From positions 260,370,077-260,434,076 of the forward strand of contig CP136061.1 of NCBI GenBank assembly GCA_032622095.1: a DNA stretch of 64,000 nucleotides, read 5' to 3'. The notes below the pieces were generated by a model, which saw only the letters and a list, made by a program, of their open reading frames with translations, searched no databases and was not told where the DNA came from. The DNA comes from Siphonodentalium dalli (lineage: Eukaryota; Mollusca; Scaphopoda; Gadilida; Siphonodentaliidae). The position numbers were made by a program, and so were the translations under genes. Below, one piece after another: positions 25,549 to 36,473 of this stretch; position 1 is the stretch's first letter; every line of letters starts with the position of its first letter.

Positions 25549-25915
25549 CCCTTTACCCAACAAACCGGCCAAAAACGGCCAAATAAAGCTGCAACAGCCT
25601 AAATTATCTTGGGTCTGTCTCAATAAAACCATACAAATATGGATATAATTGGAACCGGCTCATTGACCACATTGTGATGGTTACAGTTATGCCCTGTGCC
25701 AATGCATTCTCTTATATATGCGAGTCGACCATAGGTCGCCTCGCATATATAAGAGAATGCATTGGCCTACCATTTTTTCTTACATTCTTTAACAATTTAA
25801 TAATTTGTAATGTGTTAAGCCAATGCATTCTCTTATATATATGCGAGGCGACCTATGGTCGACTCGCATATATAAGAGAATGCATTGGCACAGGGCCGTT
25901 CTGTTGGGTAAAGGG
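25549..25915. mobile_element. TTAA-flanked composite MITE, copy 1
   Basis: TTAA lies at 25545-25548 and 25916-25919. The ends are CCCTTTACCCAACA and TGTTGGGTAAAGGG, a perfect inverted pair, fitting a piggyBac-like element. Inside is a conserved 5' arm (CGGCCAAATAAAGC, GGAACCGGCTCATTGACC) and then the palindrome pair at 25692-25895, which ends only 4 bp before CTGTTGGGTAAAGGG. Two further copies (37652-38043 and 44681-45033) show the same junction. Confidence 0.85.
25692..25895. repeat. Palindrome-pair module (two 69-71-bp hairpins)
   Basis: Bounded by CCCTGTGCC and GGCACAGGG. The left hairpin (25698-25766) has a 27-bp stem, one T/C mismatch, a CGACC/GGTCG stem and an ATA loop. The right hairpin (25819-25889) is its reverse complement with a 2-bp insertion. 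Thus each terminal repeat of the module is itself a palindrome. Confidence 0.92.
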
Positions 25916-26099
25916 TTAAGGTATAACTGGCTGGCGTTGCAATTGGTTCTATCACCTCACACAACCCCATGTCCTATAGTAAAATAATCACATCACTGGT
26001 CAATGTCATGCATGCAACAAGAATATTAAAAGTTCCGATAGTTCAATACAAAAATGCACAGACTTTACAAAAATGTAGCCAGTTACAATCTCATGACAA

Positions 26100-26614
26100 T
26101 CTCATATATATTTTGAAGACCTCTGTTTGTTTGTCTGTCTGTCTATATGTATGTCTGTATGTCATTGATTACAAATCTACGATTCTCGACTGATCGGGAC
26201 GAAACTTGGTACGTGTGTGTAGTTTGACCAGGCGGTCGTCGTTGTCGTATTGACGAGCCCGTGAGGCGCCCGCTTCGCGCATGCGCAGACAAGATCTCGG
26301 AAACGGGTGGAGCTATCGACTTGAAATTTGCTATGTGAATGTAACTTGCCCCGGATACGAATTTTATCGGGTCGCCGAGTCCGTGCAACGCCAGCTTTGC
26401 GCATGCGCAGACGAGATCTCGGAATTGGGTGGAGCTATCGACTTGACATTTGGTATGTGAATGTATCTTGCCCCGGATACGAATTTTATCGGGTCGCCGA
26501 ACCCATACGACGCCAGCTTCGCGCATGCGCAGACCAGATCTCGGAAACGGGTGGAGCTATCGACTTCAAATTTGGTTTTTGAATAGCCCGGACAACGTTG
26601 GGCTCATCGGCTAG
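26100..26614 (+). mobile_element. Non-autonomous Helitron, unit 1
   Basis: It begins TCTCATATATATTTTGAAG after an A, and ends in the hairpin GCCCGGACAACGTTGGGC followed by TCATCGGCTAG and a T. Insertion between A and T, a TC start, a 3' hairpin and a CTAG end are Helitron hallmarks (rolling-circle transposition, no inverted repeats or target duplication). The interior is a 121-122-bp tandem repeat marked by GCATGCGCAGAC at about 26280, 26401 and 26523. No Rep/helicase is present. Confidence 0.75.
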
Positions 26615-26891
26615 TATTCGCGCATGCGCAGACCAGATCTCGGAAACGGGTGGAGCTATCGACTTGAAATTTGGTATGTGAATGTATCTTGCCCCGGATA
26701 CGAATTTTATCGGGTCGCCGATCCCGTGCCACGCCAGCTTCGCGCATGCGCAGACCAGATCTCGGAAACGGGTAGAGCTATCGACTTGAAATTTGGTTTT
26801 TGAATAGCCCGGACAACGTCTGGCTGGGTAGAGCTATCGACTTGAAATTTGTGTTTTGAATAGCCCGGACAACGTCGGGCTGATCGGCTAG
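26615..26891 (+). mobile_element. Second Helitron 3' portion, head to tail
   Basis: It continues the 122-bp unit repeats (GCATGCGCAGAC near 26622 and 26745), holds a partial hairpin at 26805-26825, and ends with GCCCGGACAACGTCGGGC, TGATCGG and CTAG at 26888-26891. It lacks a TC-type 5' end, so it is a tandem 3' extension or a bypassed terminator of unit 1. Confidence 0.65.
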
Positions 26892-27534
26892 TCTATATAT
26901 ATTTTGGAAGATCTGTGTGTCTGTGTGTCTGTCTGCCTGTGTGTTCGCGATGGACTCGAAAACGACCGAACCGATTTCGATTAATCTTGGTATATGGGGG
27001 TGCTTTCGGTCGTGGAGTGGCATGGGCCTGTTAATTTGCCCGTGCGACGTGACCTTGACCTTGAAATCGGGTCATTTCAAGGTCGAACGCCCGAGTATCA
27101 CGGGATTTCGATGAAAATTAGTGTCTGTGGATACTTTCGTATGGGGAGTGGCGTAAGCCTATTCGTGTGCCCGTGCGACGTGGCATTGACCTTGAAATCG
27201 GGTCAATTCAAGGTCAACTCGCGAATTTTGTTGGGATTTCGACGAAATTTGATATGTGGGGTTACTTTTGTCCACTGGGTGTTTTGGACGGGTCGAGTCG
27301 TGACGACCTGACCTTGACCTTCAAAATGATCAATTCGAGGTCAAATCGGGTAAAACCGGATGGATTTCGACGGGTACTTTTGTCGGGTACTTTTGTCCGG
27401 GCAGTGTTTTGAACGGGTCAAATCGTGACCCCACCTGACATTGACCTTCAACATGGACAATTCAAGGTCAAATCGCGCAATTCGCCGAAAAGCAGAGGGG
27501 AAACAGCCCGGACGAAGTCGGGTCCACCTGCTAG
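26892..27534 (+). mobile_element. Non-autonomous Helitron of a second family
   Basis: It starts TCTATATATATTTTGGAAG immediately after the preceding CTAG and ends GCCCGGACGAAGTCGGGT, CCACCTG, CTAG at 27531-27534, followed by T. The interior repeats GACCTTGACCTTGAAATCGG-type blocks with spacings near 130 bp. The 5' ends of both families are alike while the interiors differ. No coding sequence. Confidence 0.75.
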
Positions 27535-28639
27535 TATTATATAAAAATGGGGTTTATTACAATGTTTCATTGAATTAGAGACTTTGATAAAACAGTTTAT
27601 CACAGCGTTTTAAATAAACTGTAAGGGATATACAATTTCTGGGTAGCACCAATGGTAAACTATAACATTGATATTTACCTGTCAGTCCGACAAAGCCACG
27701 TTTTACCACAATGTACTGAATTTAGATACAGCTACACGAGCCTCCGCCATGGACGATGACAATTTAAGAAAGGATCAGATTAGTTCATGGCGGGAAAAAA
27801 TGAAGCATGAGTAACAATCAACCCACTCAACATTAACGACGTGATTGGATAGCCAAATAAGGAAATATGACAACCAATACAAACTGCGCATGTGCGTGTT
27901 AGTATAAAATAAGGAATACAATATAAATATTGCAATGAGTTAACCCTATGTTGTCGATTAATACTAATACTGTTTAGAAACTGAAAATACCGTAAAGTAC
28001 CACACTATTACATCCAACTGAAAATACCGTAAAGTACCACACTATTACATATTTACCTAAATATTCAACCATTTTCTGATGCAATGGCCATGTCGAACTA
28101 TTAAATGAGGTTTTGATCAGTCTATGCATAATCATATGCAAAAATATAATTATTACGCGCGCCGCGTGTATACTAATGTACACATTCTTGTTTCGCCTGG
28201 ACGCTGCCAAAACACATGGGGGTTCTATTTATAGAATGTTAATTATTGGGACACATTAAAAGTTGTAGTGCGACCCCGATGTCGAGCTGTAGTGCGACCC
28301 CGAGGCCGAGCCCGGTTAAAGGTGTAGTTGAGAATTTCAATTTCGTTTATGGGCGTTTACATTATGTCAATAATGTTGATGTTTGGTTTGTGATAAGCTA
28401 TGCCAAAATGAAAAAGATTATATAATTACTATCATGGGTATATAATATATGATCTTGAGCGCGTTACCATTTCTGACTATGATTTTCTTTTACCCCCTGT
28501 TGACAAGGGGTGCAGGTCGTACTCGCACAAGTAAGTCGTTTATAGACAACAAGCGTGTAGGATCACGTGACACGTGACGTTATAGTTACAATCACCCGCA
28601 CACGCACAATCGCTAGAAGGAGAATCGCTATTTTGTTTA
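27535..28639. other. Intergenic stretch with a small duplication
   Basis: No gene was recognised. CTGAAAATACCGTAAAGTAC is duplicated in tandem with a 38-bp period (about 27980-28050). Confidence 0.5.
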
Positions 28640-29007
28640 CCCTGTGCCAATGCATTCTCTTATATATGCGAGTCGACCATAGGTCGCCTCGCATATATAA
28701 GAGAATGCATTGGCCTAACAATTTTTTTTCATTTTAATAATTTTTTCTTGTATTCTTTAACAATTTTATAATTTCACCCATACAGAGCCCCAGACAAACA
28801 TAAGCAGACGACACTCTTCTATATGCTTCTATATATGTGTGGGGCTCCCTGCAGGGTAATGGATGTTTTTTATTTTATGTCCTAAAAATTGTAAGAAACA
28901 TTTATTTAAAAAAAATGATAAAAAATTGTTAGGCCAATGCATTCTCTTATATATGCGAGGCGACCTATGGTCGACTCGCATATATAAGAGAATGCATTGG
29001 CACAGGG
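28640..29007. mobile_element. Family A MITE, complete copy with three stems
   Basis: Ends CCCTGTGCC and GGCACAGGG, with TTTA before and TAAA after. The left palindrome (28646-28714) and right palindrome (28933-29001) are both 69 bp. Between them a third stem is formed by GAGCCCCAGACAAACAT and ATATGTGTGGGGCTC around a GCAGACGACACTCTTC loop, near 28788-28846. Non-coding. Confidence 0.88.
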
Positions 29008-30420
29008 TAAAAAAAATTCATGAAAACCGGAGGCATACATCACGTCAAGATAAACTGTCACACAGTCAAGTCGAGCCATCATAGTGAGTGTTCTGTAAAC
29101 TGGGTACGGTACATTCCAGATAGATCACCCACCTATATTAGGAATGCTGTAACACAGAAAGTTCAGAATTGCCAAATATGCAATCACATTTTCGAACAAG
29201 AAATCGCTGACATTTAGATCGGTAGCAAGCGATAACATGTTTACTTTTCGACATCTACCTTTGAGTTGACAGATAACGTAATTCAGCCCCAAGGCTGACA
29301 TTAGATCTAATTTATCAACAGCCGCTGATGAGATAATAAGCAGACTATATTCTAATTATTCGGAGTTTACTAATTAGCTGAATAACGAGAAAACCACTTA
29401 TACATCTACGTCGTAAATCACAAGCGTCTTACTCAAAAGGGACAGGCATGTTCTTTCAAACGAACTGAACAATGTGCTTCAGTGTTGACAATAGACATGC
29501 ACTGTGAGCATGTACCACCCTAGTCAATACACATCCATAAATATGCCTGAGATTATGCATATCCTTGTTATGATATAATGATGGTGAATTTTCCGTTCGT
29601 TGAGTACACATCCAGTTGCGAATATTCAAACTATTTGAAATGAAAATGCAATCAAATGTTCCATATGTTCGAATTTGTGAATATGTCATTTGAGCGAATA
29701 CTGACTTAGGTACAACTCCATATTTTCGAATGAGCAATAGGGATAATTTTATAAGTATAACGTACCATATATGTGGTTTGTGGCACCATTCATGTTGTAT
29801 GTATAAATATGTAGTCAAGGTTCAATATGATTTTGTTACTTTTAGGTGGCCTAGACTTATGAACAAATCACGTGTAAGTGACCTTGACCACACCCTCAGT
29901 CGGCAGTAGCGTTTTGTGCGAAACAGTGGCTCTACTGGACCCTGGATACTGGATCATGTTTAGCACCAACACTTTGTCATCTGTAATGAAATTGCCAACG
30001 GGAAAGTTTGTGTAATTTTCGTATTGATGTTGGAGGCCATGCATGCAGAGGCATTTGGACCAACATAGGTGATCATGCTCATACAATGCCGGTGTTTATG
30101 CCCTGATGGGTCTGCAAATGCAATATGTTGGTCATGTTTCGCATAAAACACCAAGGACCATAACTCTTGGACCCCAAACAATATGGGTGTTATGACTCAA
30201 ATGATGAAATCATATTATGTACTCATTTCAGGCATATATATATTTCATGTATTTCCATGTATTTCGTGGATTCAATATTTCAGATAAATTTGAGCGTTCG
30301 TTTTTTTCAAAAGTGCTTCCATTGGTGAACAAGTTATCATGTATTGTCGAAATGACCAGGAATCGATCAGAATGGCACAATGAGATCTCCCTCAACTCAA
30401 ATCAAGATTGAAAGTCGGTC
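29008..30420. other. Intergenic stretch, nothing recognised
   Basis: AT-rich. A 120-codon minus-strand frame at 29456-29818 shows no recognisable motif and is treated as chance. Confidence 0.4.
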
Positions 30421-30424
30421 CCGA

Positions 30425-30515
30425 TATTCGCCCATGTCGAGGTTTGAACCTGTGCAACCTCTTCTGGCCCAGACTGTAATGATCTTGTCCACAGCCTAGC
30501 CAGCTCGGTTACGGG
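30425..30515 (-). repeat. tRNA-like sequence, possible SINE head
   Basis: The minus strand has TGGCTAGGCTGTGG (30502-30489), resembling an RNA polymerase III A box, and AGGTTCAAACCTC near 30451-30440, resembling a B box, about 40 bp apart. The expected T stem does not pair, so it is not a functional tRNA gene. A tRNA-derived SINE is the better reading. I could not show a second copy in this window. Confidence 0.35.
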
Positions 30516-31022
30516 GATATCCTAAAAAGAAGCCCTTTCGTTGAGAGTTTGATAGAGTATCAGTCTGAACATGGGTTCGAAATTCGAATATTGACATAGA
30601 ACGGATATGTCATTATATTGGAACACCACAATGCACTTCCTCCGAAATTGTATCTGTGACCATGCGCTTACTGGCTTTAATAATTGAATATGGATATCGG
30701 ATAAAAGAGGCATAACCCAATATTTGTATATCACTAAAATGATCAGAAAGCAACGTCGTACTAAATCGGTGCCATGTTTGTTTTTGTTTTTCAATACGAA
30801 TGAACGGTCATATGATTATACGTGTCGTGATTAGTTTATACTTAATTATGTTGTTATCAGGTTTCATTCTTTATCAATTTTTCTCATTGTTTTCTTTCAT
30901 TATTTAACAATTTTATATAATTGTTCTCATTATTTCTTACATTCTTTAACAATTTTTTATAATTTGTTTTTTCATGTTTTCTTACATTATTTAACAGTTA
31001 TAAATAATATATAATGTGTTAG

Positions 31023-32190
31023 GCCAATGCATTCTCTTATATATGCGAGGCGTCATATGGTCGACTTGCATATAAGAGAATGCATTGGCGCACAGTTTTC
31101 GAAAAAAAATCAGGTTTTGAAGTCATGCATGTTGCTCCATTCAGGGATGTGGGTTGAGGGTCTCTGTGAACATTTCCAACTGCACCCCCAGCTTTGTACC
31201 AGATCAGCCAATGTGCACCCCTACCCTCCCACGTGGGCTGGAATATTCCAACTGATCACTCCAGCTTTCGAATTTTAAGAAATATCCAACCTGACACGGA
31301 CCGAACATTTGACAACTAAAAACAATATGCTATTGTTGGTATAAAAACAACAAATTCCACACCAATCAAGCTGGCGCAACATTAAAGAACCTGTGCCAAC
31401 GCATCCTCTTATATATGCGAGTCGACCATAGATCGCCTCGCATATATAAGAGAATCCATAGGCCGAACAATTTTGATAATGTTTTATAAATTTTTCTTAC
31501 ATTTAACAATTTTCATCATTTTTGTTCAAATTCTTATCATTTTGCTTTTACATTCTCTAACAGTTTTTGTCATTTTTTTTTATAATTTGTTCTTACAATC
31601 TAAAGCATTTTTTTAAAAATAATTTTGCCTTATATTCTTTAACAGTGTTATATATTCTTTTTGATCATTTTTTTTTACATTCTTTAACAATTTTTATAAT
31701 TTGTTATAATTTGTTCCAACAAATTCCCCACTTGGTCGGAATACCAAGCATTCAGAACAATGACAACTCACAACACGGTCGGGAATCACGTCGTTTCGAT
31801 GTCGGTGAGTAGCCAACATATCCTCGCGGAAATACGCACATAATCGAACTATAATGAAATAGGTACATAATGTGCTTACTTGTTTTAGAAATAAGCAGAT
31901 GATGGACTTTTGTCTGTTATTTCGTTTCATGGCGCGGACGACAGTGAAATGAAAACACCTGTTAAAGATCGCACACCTCAGCAGTTATGAAGTTGCATTA
32001 TTTGTGTCATTTTCTGCACACACTCTTCTTAGAATCGCTTCATTGTGAGTCAATAAACCCATTCTATACATTGTGATATTAAACGTTCGTTTAATAACAG
32101 GAAATAGTGCCAGGTGACCTTTGACTTCCGGTTTGTCGTCTGTTTACATTCCGTACGCTACGTCTCAAAAGTTTATATGTTCGGAAATGA
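31023..32190. repeat. Segmental duplication, copy A
   Basis: Order of blocks: palindrome (31023-31089), TTTTCGAAAAAAAATCAGG transposon end, hAT-type left end CAGGGATGTGGGTTGAGGG at 31142, GCTGGCGCAACATTAAAG, a second palindrome (31395-31463), T-rich runs, CCCCACTTGGTCGGAATACC near 31736, CACGGTCGGGAATCACGTCG near 31775, and AACGTTCGTTTAATAACAGG near 32080. The same blocks recur in the same order in copy B. Confidence 0.85.
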
Positions 32191-32980
32191 TCAGTAGTTT
32201 TCTCTTATATATGCGAGGCGTCATATGGTCGATTTGCATATAAGATAATGCATTGGCGCAGAGTTTTCGAAAAAAAATCAGGAAGCTCCCGGCATGAAAG
32301 GGTTAAAGTCATGCAGGTTGCTCCATTCAGGGATGTGGGTTGAGGGTCTCTATGAACATTTCCAACTACAACCCAGCTTTGTACCAAACCAGCCAATGTG
32401 CACCCCTCTACCCTCCCGCGTGGGCTGGAATACCTGGTACCCCCCAGCTTTCGATCTTTTTGAAATATCCAACATGACACTTCATATGGTTGGGATATGT
32501 CCAAGTGTTGACCATTTCGGACCTAACATATGACAACAACTAGAACAATATGCAGCTGTTGGTATAAAAACAACAAATTTCCTACCAATCAAGCTGGCGC
32601 AACATTAAAGACTCTGTGCTAACGCATCCTCTTATATTATATATGCGAATCGACCATATGTCGCCTCGCATATATAAGAGAATGCATGGGCCGAACAATT
32701 TTTTATCAATTTTATAAATTTTTCGTACTTTTAACAATTTTCTTCATTTCTGTTAAAAAATTTTTTTTTTTTTTCTTACATTTTTTAACAATTTTTATCA
32801 TTTTTTATAATTTGTTCTTACATTCTAAAGCATTTTTTTTTTATAATTTTGTCTTATATTCTTTAACAGTGTTATAATTTTGTTTATCATTTTTCTTACA
32901 TTCTTAAAAAAAAATTTGAATTTTTTCCAACAAATTCCCCACTTGGTCGGAATACCAAGCATTCAGAACAATGACAACAT

Positions 32981-34079
32981 ATATATACATATATTTAATT
33001 AATTGAACAAATCCAACTGGACTTTTGGTTCCAATTGCTAGTACAATTTACATGTTATATCACAATACATCATTAATTATGGAAATCGGTAAGATATCTT
33101 TGTGTCTGAGGTGATTGTCCAACATTTCGGTAAAATGGAGAAGTATTGGAGTTTCAACCACATATTCCGGTAAACTGTTCCATTCATGATAAACTCTATA
33201 TGTGAGAAGTAATACTTTCTAACATCCTTTGACTGCGGCTGTAATTTCAGTGTCCATGCGTGCCCTCTTGTGATAATTTTTTCGTTTATTTGAAAGAATC
33301 TTGTATATATATAGTGTCTATGTTGTAGTGTCCTCGAAGAAATATGTATGTCTCGATCAAGTCAGCTCTAATCAGTCTATATTTGACAGTTGGGAGGTTC
33401 AAAACTAACAATCTCTTATTATAACTAGATATACGTAAGCTTGGAACCATACGTGTTGCTCCAGTTTCTGTGACATTGCAAGAAAACATGGATTCCAAAC
33501 ATTGCAACAGTATTCTAGAATTGGGCGAACCATAGATGTGTAAAGTGCCCTGAAAATGTTGCAGTCGATTTCCGTGAATGTTCTGTTTATTATCCCAAGG
33601 ACTTGGTTAGCTCTCGATATTACAGAATTGATGTGTACGTCAAATTTCAGTTTAATGTCCACGATCACTCCTAGATCTCTTCCCTGGATGGATGGTATAA
33701 TAATTTCCTGTTTCGTTTCAGTGTCCAACATTGTGTAATTGAATGATAGATTATTATAACCAAAGTGTAACACGTGTGTTTTTGAAGAGTTAAAACATAG
33801 TTGCCATTTCTGTGACCAAGCACACACACTGTCAACATGACTTTGAATGTCTTCTTGGCATGGAATTGCAATCAGTTTGGTGTCATCCGCATATATTTCG
33901 CAAAGACATCCAACATCTCTCGGTAGATCATTTATGTAGATTAGAAATAGTGCCGGACCTAACATTATTCCTTGTGGCACTCCACTGACTACGTCGTTCC
34001 ACGATAACACAGCAGAATTTACGCGCAGTTTCTGCCTTCGGTTTGTTAAGAAACACAATACACACCGTAACATACATGT
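32981..34079 (-). mobile_element. 5'-truncated LINE insertion
   Basis: Absent from copy A, where GACAACTCACAACACGG is continuous. On the minus strand the insert begins inside a reverse transcriptase domain and ends in an AT-rich simple-repeat tail (about 32981-33003). A 5' truncation and a microsatellite-like 3' tail are usual for target-primed insertion. No clear target duplication was found. Confidence 0.8.
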
Positions 34080-34080
34080 A
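33292..34080 (-). pseudogene. LINE reverse transcriptase, truncated and frameshifted
   Basis: Non-LTR retrotransposon reverse transcriptase, the enzyme that copies element RNA at the nicked target. The visible order is LTNRRQK, VVSGVPQGIMLGPALFLIY then INDLP, the catalytic IYADDTKL (YADD at 33893-33882), WSQKWQLCFNSSKTHVLHFG, RDLGVIVD, and YTSMVRPILEYCCNVWNP in the thumb. A one-base shift near 33458 moves the rest (ATRMVPSLRISSYNKRLLVL, then LPTVKYRLIRADLIETY) into another frame. The N-terminal endonuclease and first reverse transcriptase motifs are lost by the 5' truncation. The motif set fits the CR1/Jockey-like group. The catalytic residues are intact, so decay appears limited. Confidence 0.85.
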
Positions 34081-34870
34081 CAGCACGGTCGGGAATCACG
34101 TCGTTTCGATATCGGTGAGTAGCCAACATATCCTCGCGAAAATACGCACATAATCGACTTATAATGAAATAGGTACATAATGTGCTTATTTGTTTCATAA
34201 ATAAGCAGATGATGGACTCTTGACCGTTATTTCGATTCATGGCGCGGACGACAGTGAACTGAAAACAGCTGTTAAAGAGCAGACACTTGAGCAGTTATGA
34301 AGCTTATTTGTGTCATTTTCCTCACATAACCTGCTTAGAATCGCTTCATTATGAGTCAATAATGTGACTAAATTGTTCTTATTTTCAGCACATTATCGAC
34401 TCAAAATTATGCGATTCTAAGCAGATTATCTACACGAAACACGTTCTATTATAAGCAGATAATGTGATGGCTTTCGGGGTAACAGACTGGAGTACCACGT
34501 ATTCAAAATGTGCAAGCGTACAAAAGCATAATTGATGAACTGACACAAAACAATTTTGACTGTTACGAGCACAGTTTATTTTAAAAACAAGTTGATGCTC
34601 TATATGTTCGGAAATAATCAATAGTTTGCTAACACATTTTGACCCAAGTTGCCAGTCGGATGTTCGTGGAATACACAAGTCGTTACATCGAGGAGAATCC
34701 TTCGACTGATAATTGCAATATATCATTTTAATACATTATCCTACCCTTATTCAATTCAATAAACCAATCTAAAAATTGTGATATTAAACGTTCGTTTAAT
34801 AACAGGAAATAGTGTCAGGTGACATTTGACTTCCGGTTTGTAGTCTGTTTACATTCCGTAAGCAACGTCT

Positions 34871-35464
34871 CAAAATACAATGGCTTCCAATATTTTTCAA
34901 AAAAAATTTAATGAATGAAGAGTTAGAAAAGTAATTTTATTAAATATAACCCTATAAATAAATTGTCTTTACTTATCTGGGACTATTTGTTTACGCCGAC
35001 ATAGTTACGTAAAACGTCATCGCATGCCTTATATAAGCCAATTTAGTTTCGCGACCCGTGTATTGATTTAAAGACATATTATGGACTTGCTTATGTGCGT
35101 TAAACTGTTAAGTTAGTATTCATGCAGTATGCCAACTAGAGGAATGTAACATTCTACTACATCGCTGAAAATCTCAAGCAAATCGACCGTACCACTCCAT
35201 AGAAAACAGCATCTGAACTACGCTCAATTGTAAATATTTACTTCTCGATTCTGGACGCAATTATCGGCGATAAAGTAACGAAAACGATATCGCCATCGAG
35301 AGTCGCTGAATTTAATTAATATATAATAATGGCGGTCTGCGTTGTCAGTTTCGATTTAAGATTTGTAAAAATAACTACTTTGAGCAAGATTTTTTTCACA
35401 TCACTTTAAGTATGTTTTGTCGAGGTTTTGGACCGTGTAATAAATAGAATCTGCAACTCGTTCC
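34871..35464. other. Intergenic stretch, nothing recognised
   Basis: AT-rich, no convincing feature. Confidence 0.45.
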
Positions 35465-36348
35465 CAGAGACGGGGCGACAGGGGGGTTTGGGGGGGGGGT
35501 GTCTCACCCCCAAACTTTGGTCAAAATGTTCAACAGTTGGAAATTTCATACCTGCCAAAACATTAGTTGGAAATTTCACGCAAACAATAGGTTGAAAATG
35601 TTCTTGTTGTTTGATTTTCAAACAATTTATTGGGGGGGGGGGGGGATTAATTGTTTTTGGACCAATATTTGCATATTTTCCTACCTTTGGTCAAAATTTT
35701 GGACTGATGGTCATCAGTTGGAAATTTTTCCAACCTTAGGGAGGGTGACAGGTTGGAAATTTCTAAGTTAATTTAAGAAAACAATATTGTCATACATTTG
35801 GTCAACATTGTCATTGGAATTGTCATCAGTTGGAAATTTTCCAACCTAAGTGGTTTAAACTTTCCAACTCTAGGAAGGCTTGAGGGTGCGATTTTCTTGT
35901 TCAGATTTAATAAATATTTTACTAATTTGGTCAAACTTGTGGACTGAAATGGTCATCAGTTGGAGAATTTTCCAACCTGAGTGGGAGTATGAGGTTTGAA
36001 ATTTCCAACACTAGGAAATGTTCAGTTGAGGCCAGTCAAGATGCCAGGATTTGCGATTTTCTTGTATAGTCAGCCCGGTGTGTCCCGTAGCCGCGTGCAT
36101 TTGACTGCAGTTAGACCACCAGATTTTAGGATTTATGCAATTTTTCAAGTTAAAATATTTGAATCTTCTCATACCGGGAATAGGACCATGGTTTATGAAT
36201 ATATAGGATATTAGGCCTGAGCGCTGAGGTGCAAGGGGAGTGCAAATGGAATTATGCAAAACTTGTGTTTGGTCTGAATGTGATTCATTGGTGGGGGGGG
36301 GGGGTGCAGTTGGAATTTCCAAACGGAAACCCTATAGCCACGTCCCTG
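35465..36348. mobile_element. hAT-like element, related to 2588-3755, inverted
   Basis: It starts CAGAGACGGGGCGACAGG and ends CCTATAGCCACGTCCCTG. Flanks CTCGTTCC (35457-35464) and CTCGTCCC (36349-36356) match at 7 of 8 positions, consistent with an aged 8-bp hAT duplication. The interior repeats GTTGGAAATTTCC palindromes and G-tracts, running antiparallel to the first hAT element. No transposase. Confidence 0.8.
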
Positions 36349-36351
36349 CTC

Positions 36352-36473
36352 GTCCCCAGTGTATAGCGGAATTTACAAAACTCGTCCAGTAAATTAGGTC
36401 TGGTCCTCGCCAAAGGCTCGGTCCAGTCATAATTTACTGAACTCGTTTGTAAATTCCGCTATAAACTGGGGAC
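36352..36473. repeat. Foldback with about 50-bp arms
   Basis: GTCCCCAGTGTATAGCGG at the left is mirrored by CCGCTATAAACTGGGGAC at the right. The inner blocks TTTACAAAACTCGT and ACTCGTTTGTAAA also pair. It directly adjoins the hAT element. Confidence 0.85.

Larger units (their letters stand above)
32200..34870. repeat. Segmental duplication, copy B, with insertions
   Basis: Collinear with copy A but longer. It keeps the full TTAA-type transposon end (GGAAGCTCCCGGCATGAAAGGGTTAA region, 32281-32306) that copy A has lost. A LINE fragment (about 32981-34079) interrupts it just after GAACAATGACAAC, and about 400 bp of unrelated sequence is added near 34361-34758. Confidence 0.82.

Noticed and set aside
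26143-27412. Several 75-127-codon overlapping frames with arginine-rich repeats
   Set aside because: They are shadows of the 122-bp and 130-bp Helitron internal repeats, open on both strands.
30425-30515. Functional tRNA gene
   Set aside because: A- and B-box-like sequences are present, but the T stem and acceptor stem do not pair; at most a SINE head.
34046-34240. Short minus frame at the duplicated CACGGTCGGGAATC block
   Set aside because: The equivalent block in copy A (31694-31930) gives a different ending, and no conserved coding signal is seen; the first 32 residues of the long minus frame here are flanking DNA, not LINE protein.
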